DNA of 64,000 nucleotides from positions 23,505,936 to 23,569,935 of the forward strand of contig CAIIXF020000006.1 of the NCBI GenBank assembly GCA_903813345.2, given 5' to 3'. The notes under the pieces were generated by a model. It ran no database searches and was not told the origin of the DNA. It saw only the letters and a list, made by a program, of their open reading frames with translations. A program made the translations under genes and the position numbers. Origin of the DNA: Owenia fusiformis (taxonomy: Eukaryota; Annelida; Polychaeta; Sabellida; Oweniidae). Position 1 is the stretch's first letter; every line of letters starts with the position of its first letter. Positions 1 through 11,105 of the stretch are shown piece by piece.

Positions 1-55
1 ACGTTTTCGTAGGACTGGCAAGAACGGGTAAGAACGAGTTTGGTGTGATAGGGGG

Positions 56-275
56 GTAAACACAACATGTTTAGGTCTCTCAATATTGTAATTCTACAAA
101 GGAAATTTTGGTTGGTTTTAAAACAAGTATCTTGTTAATGAAATTAAAGGGCTATCTTGATCTTTATCTATTTTGGGGGGATTTTGTTTTAATTTTTTGA
201 ATACTTTTTTAAAATCAACCAAAATTCCTTTGTATAACTATATAATATTGAGAGGTCTAAAAACATGTTGTTTAT
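56..275. repeat. Foldback MITE-like inverted repeat
   Basis: Two arms of about 60 bp pair with each other: the left arm (about 62-122) contains AGGTCTCTCAATATTGTA, and the right arm (about 206-272) carries its near-complement ending AATATTGAGAGGTCTAAAA. The loop is AT-rich. There is no coding potential. The structure looks like a small non-autonomous DNA transposon, but no target-site duplication was resolved. It lies in what should be the intron upstream of the last exon of the left glycosyltransferase copy. The rest of 276-1105 holds no gene that I can see. From about 590 to 930 it is similar to 8930-9200, the matching intron stretch of the right copy. Confidence 0.6.
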
Positions 276-1105
276 GCTATTTTGTTCCAACAAGGTTCGG
301 AAAGACATTTTATTGCATTCTCAAGAATTGGTAGGAAGGAGCAAAAACAATTGCACTAAAAAACAAAAAAATGTTAACAAAAACAGTTATATAAAATATT
401 CCTAAATAATTGTCGCACTAAATTGTTGTCAATCAGTCAACGTTACATAAGATACCGTGTTTTTACAGAATGTTTTCAATGATTGGTTTAAGAGAAAAAC
501 ATTGTTGAATTCAGTTCTCCATATCGATACCACTCCTTTTAACTACTGTATCATCATCAATTATCATGGCAGGCAATATACTAGATGAGAGTAGAAATTA
601 TCTTGATTTCCGTCATTAAATATTCGAAATTCAGTCAAAGTGATGTCATATTTGAAATCTACATGTAAAAATACGTCTAAAAATATGGTTTAGAAAATTG
701 ATTATCAACTTTGAACATTTTATCTTTTTTGAAAATGTGACTTCTAGTTCGGGTTGATTCCCCATAGACCCCATATTACAAAATCACAAAAAGTGAAATA
801 TATTTTCTTGTATTGGACATATAACATTTTCTTTTACTCGGCATACTTTAATTTGCATAACTCTTCAATACATAAGGGCTATATGAAAATTGAACCACTA
901 AAGCAGATGTAATTTAAGTTAAAGGGAACTTTCTACTATACCCGCCATGCTATCTGACCCGAGCGAGCCATCTGGTGGTGAAACTGGTAACTACCTACTC
1001 GCATTTGCGTTATTTGCTTTGCGTTTTTAATCTTGATGTTCGTGCTTGAGCCATTAAATACCAAACAAAGAGTCTGTTATGTATTACATTTTATAATGAT
1101 TGTAG

Positions 1106-1656
1106 AGTACGGTGGCACTTATCTTGACAGTGACGTCATTGCGTTACGCTCTCTTGCCCCTCTTCGGCGCTATAACCACACACAGGGAGTAGGAGTGATG
1201 AGTTCTGGTCTCTCAAATGGTGTAATTATCGCAAAGAAATCATCTAAATTTCTCGATATTTGGTTGGAGGAATACAAAATGTATGGAAAGGAGAAAGTGA
1301 AAAGTAGTTTTTGGAGTTACTATTCCATAAGAAGGCCCAGACAATTACTTAAAAGACAACCAGAGTTAGTCAGAATAGAGAAAGACACTTTAGTGAGGCC
1401 TCTTGAGGGAATGTATACGAACATGGAGACGAGACAAAATGTTTGGAAATATAGTTATAGTATGCATGTCTGGAAACGCAAGACTTTTATACCAGAGAGA
1501 CCAGATCAAATAAAATTGATCTCAAACCAATCGCTGTTAAGAGATGTAATGGAATACGTTGTATTCAATAAGATACCATTCTATGCGAAGAATGATAGAA
1601 AAGCTAAGGGAAATAGTCAAAGCCGTAAAGCTAGGCCCAGGGCATCAAGACAATAA
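1106..1656 (+). CDS. GT32-like glycosyltransferase, last exon of left tandem copy (partial)
   Basis: This is the terminal exon of a glycosyltransferase; its first exon must lie left of the window. The acceptor is TGATTGTAG at 1105. The frame enters at phase 1, so that with a preceding G the exon opens E-YGGTYLDSDVIALRSL. That contains the DXD (D-S-D) motif that binds the metal and nucleotide-sugar in the Gly_transf_sug/GT32 group. It encodes about 183 residues, ends in a Lys/Arg/Ser-rich tail and stops at TAA. It is nearly identical to the exon at 9895-10442, differing by one extra codon (KVKSSFW against HVRSLW) and scattered substitutions. The 3' flank (1657 to about 1905, then about 2184-2230) also matches 10443-10795. 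The open frame suggests a working paralogue. What is seen is the exon, frame and duplication; the Golgi glycosyltransferase role is inferred from the family. Confidence 0.75.
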
Positions 1657-2478
1657 ATGTTCACCAATACCATATTGCAATATCAGCATTTTTATCGGAC
1701 CTCAATTTTAATGTAAAGTCCTGGCTGATAGAGTCCGACGGATGCATCAAATTATTTCCTTGTTGGGTTTCAGAAATCAGATGAACTGGTCATTCACCAG
1801 ATTACACGTGTTGGTATTTGTCGTGTTTAAAGCCGCATATAGCAAATGATCTTTGGGACCAAAATTAATTTTTCCTAAATTGTGTTACTATTAAAACCAA
1901 TCACTGGGTAAATAAATAGAGATTTATCATTTATGATGTTCAGGATATTGGGATTATCCCGAGGCAAATATATTATATTCACCATGGCTAGTCGAAACAC
2001 TGTGTATTGATCAAGAGTTCATATTCGTCGTGGTGTTGCTACACTGTGTGATGACTACGATTCCCTGGGTTATATCATTTATTCGTTATTTTTATTAACA
2101 TGCCATGGTCGAATAATAAATCTCTGTATGACACTTTCCTGAACAAGTCAGTTATTAATAAAAGTCACCATCTGGCACAAATGTTCTTTACTTTCAACAG
2201 CATTGTCATACATAAACATGGCAATAGTTAAAAAAGAAGATACGTAAAGCAAATTAGATGAAAATGCCAGTTTTGTAAGCAAAACATTTCTTTCGAGCGT
2301 TTTTAGCACTTTTCAAGTTTGTTTTTGGAGTTCTGATCTTGATTATTCGACACAATCAAGCACATATTTTATAATGCTAAATTTTTTAGCAACGATAAAC
2401 TTGATTTTCAGGCTCATTCTAAAGCTCTATATTTAAGCTAAGCCTTACATTTTATGAAAAAAACTATGAGTTGTGTTA

Positions 2479-2645
2479 ATGGATTTAAGCTCTGGACTCA
2501 ATGCATTGTGTGTTGAATCATCCCTCTTCAAGATGTTGTTTTCAAATCATTGCATGACTGCGCAGCGAGAATGCAAAGTTTAGGGAACAACGCCTGAGTG
2601 GAGTGAATCAGCCACAATGCATTGAGACTTGGGCTTAAATTCCTT
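2479..2645. repeat. Foldback MITE-like element
   Basis: GGATTTAAGCTCTGGACTC at 2481 is complemented imperfectly by GAGACTTGGGCTTAAATTCC at 2624-2643, with inner complementary blocks around CAATGCATTGTG. A related end with GAGTCCTGGGCTTAAATCC occurs near 36180 in an intron of the NCS-1 gene, so this is a dispersed family. It is non-coding. Confidence 0.5.
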
Positions 2646-2699
2646 TCACACTTTGTAAAATATTTTATATAATTTTTTATTTCAGTTTATCAAATAAAG

Positions 2700-3650
2700 T
2701 TATACAATATCTTTACATACATTAATACAATCATTTTAAGTGGCCTTTCTTATTTATAGCTCTTGTTCTAGTAAGCATGCTTTTGGTTGTTGTCCATTTT
2801 TATACTTATTACAATTCTTAATTCTTATTTGTATATTTAAGCAAAACCATTTCCATGATTTCCTTTTTTTATACAGCATCCAAATTTTGCATTTATTTTT
2901 TTCCATTATTTCCTTCCATATACATATATGTATATGTTTCACCCTTTCACAAGAGATGAAGAAGTGAGCATATGAGTCTTCTTTATTGATAATTTACAAT
3001 TTTTCGAATTTATTCATTCAATCTCCACTTTGAGATGTGTACATTTGTAAGGTATACCATTTGCAATATATTGTATTGTAAGCTCTTCAGGTTCAGCAAT
3101 GTTTCGAATCATTTCCCAAATATCAGACCAATCAATATTTTGTTACGCATTATTCCATCGTTGTAAAGCTCCTGGTGTGATATTCTCTTTTTAATGATTA
3201 ATTGTTTATAATCTTTTGACTTGATGTTTTTATTATGATGTTATTGTACAATATTTTATTTTGACCTAGTGCAATTGCCTTGTTTTTCAATGCATTTTGA
3301 ATGACAAAATACTCAAGAGTGATACCTGTATTGTTAGGCACCATTTGTTTGAAGATATTTATATTCTTTGTTTCTGTTGATTGCCCAGTACATCATTTAC
3401 CAAATTGATACTTGCCTTTTCCAGTTCTAAATACAACTTTTGCCTTGTAAGTTATGTTTAGATTGTTCCAAATATAGCTATTATAAAATATCATCCCATC
3501 CCATGTTTTATGTTTGAACCAAGTTTTCAACAGGAATTCATAGTCAAGTCCAATCTTTGATAACATCATTTTACTCATGTTTTTCCAATTTGAGTTTTCA
3601 TCCTCCATAGAACGCCTGACCCAGGCCATAACAAGTGCCTCTGATTAACA
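2700..3650 (-). mobile_element. Degraded L1/Tx1-like LINE fragment
   Basis: On the minus strand, 3629-3393 reads as an open stretch with the pattern W.G..F.NS.IWNN.NI..K.K..F, which resembles the C-terminal part of L1/Tx1-clade ORF2 proteins. Downstream (about 3180-3010) the same strand has broken pieces such as IDWSDIWEMIRNI, with stops. No reverse-transcriptase core or endonuclease is present, so this is a 5'-truncated, decayed copy. The family assignment rests on pattern recall and is tentative. Confidence 0.45.
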
Positions 3651-3811
3651 AATACATCAACTATCAACATAAGCGACAAATATCTTATACAATATCACTA
3701 AAAATATATGAAATGGCTTAAAAGGATATATTTCGAAGAACAATTTTTGCAAGGGTCGAGTTTTTTCAAGTAACTTCTATTTATGTCAGTCAGCACTTAC
3801 CATTTGACCTG

Positions 3812-3882
3812 CTTGCACGCACGCACACACGCACGCACGCACACACGCACGTACGTACGCACGTACGCACGCACGCACGCAG
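3812..3882. repeat. Simple repeat, (CACG/CGCA)n
   Basis: About 70 bp of alternating purine-pyrimidine CACGCACGCACAC and CGTACGTACG units, the type of tract able to adopt Z-DNA. It lies between the LINE fragment and the ruined acyl-CoA synthetase. No gene was found in 3883-4200. Confidence 0.9.
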
Positions 3883-4204
3883 TTTGTTTTTTCCGATGAT
3901 AATATTTATAGATTTTTACTCAACTATGTAATTGATCAGTTTATCGGTTTCATTTGTTTTACTAGAATCTAAAACAAAAATGAAATGTGACCTTGGATAC
4001 GGTAGTTGATTATTTAATGCAGTGCAGTTACATAAATTCTAGCTGTGTTCTAGAATCGGACGCCCTTTAGCTTACCACCAGCTATGTGTGAAAACTTAGT
4101 TATGAAACGTATTCCTAAAACCCATTGCTACTGAAAGAAATAATAAATTAAAAGAATGATGGTTGATTATAGTAGTTAATTGGCGCATGTTTTGATATTC
4201 AAAA

Positions 4205-4915
4205 GCAATGTTTAAAAGCAATGTCCTTTATTTCGCTGACATTGGGGTTGCCATTTGATAACACGTGCAACTTGTTTAGAATCACAGCAATGTCCTTTAT
4301 TTCGCTGACATTAGGTTTGCCATTTGATAACACGTGTCACTTGTCTAGAATCACAGCAATGTCCTTTATTTCGCTAACATTGGGGTTGCCGTTTGATAAC
4401 ACGTGTCACTTGTCTAGAATCACAGCAATGTCCTTTATTTCGCTGACATTGGGTGTGCCATTAATTGATAACACGAACTACTTGTCTAGAATCACAGCAA
4501 TGTCCTTTATTTTGCTGACAATGTCCTTTATTTCGCTGACATTGGGTTTGCCATTAATTGATAACACATGCCACTTGATGAGCCAAAACGGTCTCTTTTA
4601 TAGACTTAGGTGATATCAGAATAATCCCTCCTTTCATGAACTGTTTCTTTCGACCTTAAACTGTGATGTGCCCGTGGGGCGTTAATTGTCATACCATGCA
4701 GCCATTTTGAATTTTTCCCTTCGTTGCATCTGGGTTTCAGAAATAACATGCAAACATTCGTGGACTTTTGACTGTTGCCCAGTTTGTTAATGGGTATAGT
4801 ATTGTCGTTTTCAGAGACGATATTTACCTCAGTATAGCAGTGGGAAACCTGATGAGTAAATCTGTGCTTCAATTATATCCCGCACAGCATCATCTTTACA
4901 GAATTTACCACGACC
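4205..4915 (-). pseudogene. Acyl-CoA synthetase pseudogene (partner of left glycosyltransferase copy)
   Basis: Minus-strand relic of the synthetase found intact at 11106-12920. 4580-4915 aligns with about 11385-11740 and keeps recognisable words (YTEV.IV, DNTI.PIN, LGN) but has several indels and stops. The segment equal to 11200-11385 is missing, so the minisatellite joins directly to the upstream part. Everything 5' of about codon 380 is absent. Its position relative to the left glycosyltransferase mirrors that of the full synthetase relative to the right copy. This implies that the pair was duplicated together and one synthetase then decayed. Confidence 0.8.
4214..4585 (-). repeat. 69-bp minisatellite derived from acyl-CoA synthetase coding sequence
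   Basis: The core AATGTCCTTTATTTCGCTG recurs with copies starting at 4221, 4290, 4359, 4428, 4500 and 4520 (spacings 69, 69, 69, 72, 20). Read on the minus strand, each 69-bp unit is 23 codons of the end of the acyl-CoA synthetase, including the S-N-G-K segment that holds the catalytic lysine of motif A10. The single-copy parent is at 11136-11200. Several units carry TGA in place of the TGG tryptophan codon. The unit length is a multiple of three, which creates an artificial open frame on the plus strand. Confidence 0.85.
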
Positions 4916-5947
4916 TGGCATCAAACGTCTGTTATTTGAACATTATTTTTCGCATTTAAATAGCAATTTTACATTGAACCCTGTATATGGGGGTGTATGT
5001 ATTCCAGCTCATGAGGATTTTCTAAAAATGCCCAAAGTGTAAACTTTATTTGAGGAAAACTAAAGATTCTTGCAATAACGCATTTAATTATCTATAAATG
5101 ACTTCTATCTGTCCCACATCATTTGAGATTGAATGCTCAATAGTGTATGAATACTTGTATCTACAACTATTTTTGATGCTATGAGTATTGGTTATCAATT
5201 TTAAATAGTCTTCAACATGTATTGTAATGACTTCAGTATGAATGAAATGTCTTTTGGTGTTATGATTTCGTATGATGATATTGGTACTTGAATGGTGGGG
5301 AAGGGGTTTTTAGAAACAGTTTCTTTTCACGTTGCATTGTGGTCTGGGATAGTTGTTTTTTCTTTCTGGTGTACTCTAAGGTGTTTTCTTTTTCTTACTA
5401 TGTTCATTAGCTCTCCCGTTGGTACTTTCCCATACACAGTCAATGAATTAGAAATGATCATATGTTGTTGGTAGAATGCCCATGTCCCTTATGAATTGGT
5501 GATTCAACAATATTCTCCCATATTATCGTTGCTCTGTGGGGGATATTTCAAACCGTGAGAGGGGGGGGGGGGGGCAACTAAAACCAAGAGTGACCAGGGA
5601 CACTTAAAAGTTTAGCACCGTTTAAAATGGTTATTATTTTTATCTGACTGTAGTTGTTTTCAGGACTACGTTTTACTTTGATTGAAGAGAGAAGTAGAGA
5701 CTATTCTGCCATTGGCAAGATATGAACATTATGTAAAAACATTTATAGTATTTACAGCGACCAGATTAAGTCATTTTAACCTGCCATAGACCTATCTATC
5801 AAATCAATCATATTCACCTAATACAATCGTAATGTCATTCAATCACCAATGAATGTAGACACACGCATCCCTTGTCGTTAATAATTAAAACCATTGGCTG
5901 TTGCATTGACAAACGATTTATATGAGCAATACATATATGGTAGTGAA
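4916..5947. other. Intergenic, no gene seen
   Basis: AT-rich sequence between the dead synthetase and the right glycosyltransferase. It holds a 14-15 bp poly-G run near 5562-5576. Short open frames here have no recognisable motif. The promoter and 5' UTR of the downstream gene probably lie in the last few hundred bases, but no clear TATA box or initiator was identified. Confidence 0.5.
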
Positions 5948-8900
5948 ATGGAAGAAAAAGTTAGATTATTCTATATTCTAAATGTAGTTGTAGCAAGTGT
6001 GGTCGCATTTCGACAACTGATTTTCAACAAATCAACTAGAGAGTCATACTCTAGTGTCTTAGGACCAGTAAATGCTGTGAAGGCAAAAAGAAAATGGAGT
6101 AACGCTATAAATGAGTCTCGCGTTTTCTTAGGACAAAGTATTGCTGAGAAACTAGTAGATAATTCGAGTCACACTATACATGAAACTCTGGTCCCTAACA
6201 TAGTGCATTATATATGGGTGGATTTCGGAGGAGTATACAAATTTACCTTTCTAAACGCAGTCAGCTTTATCAGTGTCCACAAGAACTGGAAACCGGATGA
6301 AATTTTGGTGCACGTAAATAATAACAATCGCCCCCATGGGCAGTGGTGGGATTATGTGACGTCTCATGTAACAACAAAAATACGATTTCTAGAATATAAT
6401 ATGAGCCAAATAGACATCTTCGGGGAAAAGCCGAAATATGTTGAGCATATAGCAGATATAATGCGTTTACGAGTACTTAAAGGTAACTCAGACATTCTTT
6501 TCATTTCCTTATAAAGAATATAACCAGGGCTATTTCAAAAAAAATATACACGGTTGATATATGAATGTATGAAAGGAACGAGATCTGAAAAGCAAGCCCA
6601 ATGTCCTGTTTACTAATCCATATTCTTACCATTGAAAATGGATTCTTGCAAAACTCACTGGAACTCACCTAGTTACGCTGACGATACGTCAGCATTAAGA
6701 TGGAAGAACTTCCGGGCTTCGTTTTCGTTAAGATATTTTTATTTCTCAATTTTACACCACTTATAAGTCAAGTTGTGGACAATAATTTGGCTCAAAGTTA
6801 AGGCAGATAGTCTAGTTTGAGAATATACATGCGGTTTTATGTTTGGTAGATTAACGAAGACTCAATTCACATATTTAGTCCCTCGCTTTTGTTACGTTGA
6901 CGATCTGCATGAAAATTGCCAATGTGACGTTGACGAAGACACTTTGTTACGTTGACGAATGAAAAATGTTGATCTTTGGAATGCCATGGGGTATCGAAAG
7001 CTCCAGATCCAGGCTCAAAGATTTGTGGCATGTGCCCGGGGCATTTGTTAAGCTGAGATAATGAATCCTGACATCCTATTCACAATTTAATTCATTAGAG
7101 GCTCAAATAACTGTGGATAATCTGATAGTGTTATTGGTAAAGCGTTGCCTTGGCTTGGCCCGAGGACCTCCTGTTAAGCACGGGTTCGAAACGTGGGGAA
7201 GCATTTAATTTTTCATAAGATCCAATCATCAACAGTTGTGGAAATGCGAAGATATTTTCTTTATGGTCCAATTTCTTCCCTCTCTCACATAGCAAATGTT
7301 AGCAAGTGTCGATTCGATTTGCTCTGTGTAATTCATTGTTTACAATAAATAGAAAGATTCACCCCCCTTCCCCGCTTATGAAATTATCTTATTGACTAAA
7401 AATAATTCAGGCATAGCTAGTCAAATCAGAACGCTCACTCATACTAGATAACATTGAACCTAATGAATGTTTTCGAAGCGATAAATGGATAAGTTCATAT
7501 TTGAGTAAACTTCTGGTATCATTCAGTAAAATGTAGTGTATTATTATTATATCTTGGTTACCGCCATATTTGGCGAGCAATACCTCATTGGTATATTCCG
7601 TATTTAACGTATTTTACACTCGAAGATAGAGCCAGAAACCCCTCCTTGGAGGAGCCCTGTGTTCTTTTGTGTGTACAGGTACACAGATATACAGGTACAC
7701 ACCACAGCCTTTTATACGAGTCGTGAACCACTCAGTCAAACACCCAGAATTACATAACGCACAAACAAACTTGTCTGAACCGGGAATCGAACCCGGGGCC
7801 AAGCGATATTGGTAACCTTGACTCTGCCACTGAGGCATAGTGGAGTGTAATATAATGCAATATAATGCTATACTATGCTATGACCAAAATATTTCAAACA
7901 TCGCCAATAAAAATGTGGAGCCTATATCACTTTTGGTGTTTCAACCACGCACTTCATTGTCACGTGACGTAAAATTTCTGCTCTGAAAATGAAATCAGTT
8001 TTGCCACGAAAACAGACATGTGCTGACTTTATATCACCAATATTATGATAAAATGAACTTTTGGAATTGTTGATGGTTCACTATCATAAAGATGGCATAA
8101 CTAAATCGAGAAAAATGGTTTGAGTACAATCGAATCAATTTGTATCCTATGTCCCTCATCTTGCCAAGTTTTAACTGCATTTCACACCAAAATGATGGGA
8201 TCTGTAAATATAGGATCCTCATTTCTCGTCGAGTACCTGTCTCTGAACGCTCAGTGCCTCACCCTCGTGATTTTAGGACTTCCAGGACTCTCTGAAATAG
8301 TTGAACTATGTATTCATGATTGTTGCCCAATATACGCCAATGTTAATATGGTTCGTCAATGTAGCAACGGCTCAAAGTCACACAATTGTCAACGTAACAT
8401 TGATCTCACGTCAACGTAACAAAATGAGGGACTAAATATGTGAATTGTGTCTTCGTTTATATATCAAACATAGAACCGCCTGCATATTCTCAAACTAGAC
8501 CATCTTCTTTAACTTTGAGCCAAATTATTGTCCACAACTTGACTTTAAAATGGTGTAAAATCGAGAAAAATATGAAAATATCTTACCGAAAACGAAGCCC
8601 GGAAGTTCTTCCATCTTGTTACGCTGACGTATCTTCAGCATAAATAGGTGAGTACCAGTGATAGTATTCCACATGAATCTACTTCACTGCTAGATGACGT
8701 AATGAGTGGTTTAAGTCTGCGTAACGGCTACTGTAGTTCAATTAAGCTTCACAGAAATCACTATATATTTTATTGTTAACAACATGATTCTTGAATGGAA
8801 GCAAAGTTTTAGATTTGTAAATGTGAATGTAAAGTAATGCGTTTTTCAGATTGAGAGATATTATCACAGATAGTGATAGACATACTGGATATGGATGCCA

Positions 8901-10442
8901 AGTTTTATAAATTGATTTTTTGATAAACTTTCAAATTCAGTCAAAGTGATATCGTATTTTAAATCTACAAGTAAAATTATACCTAGAAATATGGTTTCAA
9001 ATATTTAATTTTCTTTGAAAACGTGACTAAGTCGGTTAGATTCCCCATAGACCCATATTATAAAATTACGAAAAGTGGAATATTTTTTTTATATTGGGCA
9101 GATAATATTTCTTTTACTTGACATATTTTCATTTGGATAACTATCAGATACATAAGGGTAATATGAAAATTGATCTGCTAAAACTGAGGCATATTCAAGT
9201 TTAAACAGCTTCAAACTAGTCATTACGTCATTACGTCTACCTGTTTACTTGTTTAGACTCGATCAACTTGACTTCTTCTGAGAAAATGAGGATTCCAGCA
9301 AAAGAAATATTGCCTTTGACATGGTAATACAACTTAAAAGCTGCATGTCACCATGCATGCTTATACTATGTTATCATGGGTATTGCTACAAAATCCTCAT
9401 TATCTTAGACGAACTCAAGTTTATTGAGTCTCAACAAGTAGTATGATGTGGGAGAGAGTCGGTAGAATTCATTTTCAATAATGGAATAGGGTTTCTTAGA
9501 TGGGGCCTTAAAGTCTTATTGAAAATTTTGGTTAGCTTTAGGCTAACAAGTAACAAACCCAACATAACGATGTCAACAACTCAGTGATTAGGAAACTGTC
9601 ACAAAGATCATAGTTTGACTTACTGAACACACCTAGCTAAAGTCCATAAGACGGAAAGGCAGGTACAGTATGTTCAGTTACTTCTGACGGATACAGGAGA
9701 CGGATCCGGAAAGTTTGGAAACATTGAAATGAAGTGAATTTTGTTTGTATCAATAATAATTTCTAAGTATTCCAGTTCTCTCAATACATTATTATCTTGG
9801 CAGGCAATTTGCTTTGCGTTTTCTTATCTTGATCTTTGCCATAGACCTATAATCAAGGAATCGTTTATGTATTATATTCTGTGATTTATTGCAGAGTACG
9901 GTGGCACTTATCTTGACAGTGATGTGATTGCGTTACGCTCTCTTGCCCCTCTTCGACGCTATGATCACACACAAGGAGTAGGAGCGATGAGTTCTGGTCT
10001 CTCCAATGGTGTAATTATCGCAAAGAAATCATCTAAATTTCTCGATATTTGGTTGGAGGAATACAAAATGTATGGAAAGGAGCACGTGCGCAGTCTTTGG
10101 AGTTACTATTCCATAGAAAGGCCTAGACAATTACTTAAAAGACAACCAGAGTTAGTCAGAATAGAGAAAGACACTTTAGTGAGACCTCTTGTGGGAATGT
10201 ATAGAAACATGGAGACGAGACAAAATGTTTGGAAATATAGTTATAGTATGCATGTCTGGAAACGCAAGACTTTTATACCAGAGAGACCAGATCAAATAAA
10301 ATTGATCTCAAACCAATCGCTGTTAAGAGATGTAATGGAATACGTTGTATTCAATAAGATACCATTCTATGCGAAGAATGATAGAAAAGCTAAGAAAAGT
10401 AGTCAGAGCCGTAAAGCTAGGTCCAGAGAATCAAGACAATAA
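5948..10442 (+). CDS. GT32-like (Gly_transf_sug) glycosyltransferase, two exons, right tandem copy
   Basis: Exons are 5948-6482 and 9895-10442. The donor is AAAG|GTAACT and the acceptor TTATTGCAG, phase 1, giving a 360-residue protein. Residues about 7-26 form an uncharged stretch (FYILNVVVASVVAF) expected to be a type II signal anchor for the Golgi. PNIVHYIWVDFGG at about 83-95 is the usual start of the catalytic domain. The codon split by the intron opens EYGGTYLDSDV, whose D186-S187-D188 is the DXD metal/sugar-nucleotide site. The C-terminus is a basic Lys/Ser/Arg tail. The ATG at 5948 was chosen because it directly precedes the anchor; the frame extends upstream without another ATG. The family transfers a sugar from a nucleotide donor to a glycolipid or glycan; the substrate cannot be told. 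AATAAA overlaps the stop codon. The 3.4-kb intron is filled by nested repeats. Confidence 0.8.
7135..7205 (+). repeat. tRNA-like remnant (weak)
   Basis: TATTGGTAAAGCG near 7133 resembles a polymerase III A box, and GGGTTCGAAACG near 7183 resembles a degenerate B box at a tRNA-like distance. The acceptor stem does not close, so this is at most an old tRNA-derived SINE head. Confidence 0.3.
7590..7845 (-). mobile_element. tRNA-derived SINE
   Basis: On the minus strand a tRNA-like head is followed by a non-tRNA body. TGCCTCAGTGGCAGAGTC (about 7840-7820) fits an A box. GGTTCGATTCC (7793-7783) is a perfect B box, inside a T-arm with CCCCGGG...CCCGG pairing. The body carries a GT/AC-rich dyad (GTGTGTACCTGTATATC and its repeat) and ends near 7590. 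It sits inside the foldback element of 6655-8665. It is not a working tRNA: there is no acceptor stem or sensible anticodon arm. Confidence 0.65.
9237..9512. mobile_element. MITE family 2, copy with long inverted repeats
   Basis: Left arm: GACTCGATCAACTTGACTTC then GAGAAAATGAGGATT (about 9257-9295). The right arm (about 9390-9505) is its complement, with AATCCTCATTATCTTAGACG and CAAGTTTATTGAGTCTCAAC. Related copies are at 28925-29375 and 32385-32715. The left end looks truncated. It lies in the glycosyltransferase intron. Confidence 0.65.
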
Positions 10443-11105
10443 ACTATGTTCACCAATACCATATTGCAATATAAACATTTTTATCGGACCTCGATTTTAA
10501 TGTAAGGTCCTATCCCGGAGGACCTATCTTAGCTGATAGAATCCGTCGGATGCATCAAATTATTTCCTGGTTCGGTTTCTGAAATCAGATAATGAACCCG
10601 TTATTCACCATCACAAATTGATTACAAGTATTGGTATTTTGTCGTGTTTAAAGATGCATAGCAAATGTTCTTTGGACCAAAATTAATTTTTCCCTCAATT
10701 GAGTTACTTAATAATATCAATTACTGGGTAATTATATATACTGTAAGTTCTACACTTTCAACAGTATTGACATAAAGATGGCAAATCATATTGTATTGTA
10801 TATATATTTATTGCACATATTTAAATCGAGGTACAGATTATTGTTTTTTACAAAATAAAATAGAAAATAGGTTTTCAATTTACAACGAAGACACACATAA
10901 TACCCTATAAACCATTGAAGAGCATTTAATTGTTGTTAAAGTATGAACATATGAAGATGCATGATAGAAAATAAGAAATATTTTGAACTAACGTTTAAAA
11001 GTGAGTATGAGGCAGCCTAAAACGGCAGTCAGTCTAGCTGGATATGACTAATGCAGCTGGGTTGTACGATTTTAATAAATAACGTAAACCAAAGGTTGAA
11101 AGCAG
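10443..11105. other. 3' UTR duplication and convergent intergenic spacer
   Basis: 10443-10795 matches the 3' flank of the left glycosyltransferase copy, so it marks the duplicated block. Near 10790 a short ATTGTATTGTATA tract resembles the 3' tail of the LINE at 16.5 kb. TTTATT at about 10808 would be a polyadenylation signal for the minus-strand synthetase. I see no gene here. Confidence 0.45.

Larger units (their letters stand above)
6655..8665. mobile_element. 2-kb foldback transposon with long terminal inverted repeats
   Basis: About 240-300 bp at the left end (about 6665-6960) is complementary to the right end (about 8345-8655). Both arms share ACTCACCTA, GTTACGCTGACG, ATGGAAGAACTTCCGGGC and GTCAAGTTGTGGACAA on their own strands. 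The termini are near TCACTGGAACTCACC (left) and AGGTGAGTACCAGTGA (right). The interior has no transposase and is host to a tRNA-derived SINE. Flanking sequence on both sides (6595-6650 and 8668-8700) resembles a second MITE family found at 28.9 and 32.4 kb, so this element seems to have landed inside an older MITE. The class is unknown. Confidence 0.75.

Noticed and set aside
4221-4613. 130-codon plus-strand frame of repeated SFISLTLGLPFDNTCH units
   Set aside because: Antisense of the 69-bp minisatellite derived from the synthetase; it is open because the unit length is a multiple of three.
7590-7845. Functional tRNA gene
   Set aside because: A and B boxes are good, but the acceptor stem and anticodon arm do not fold properly; it is a SINE head.
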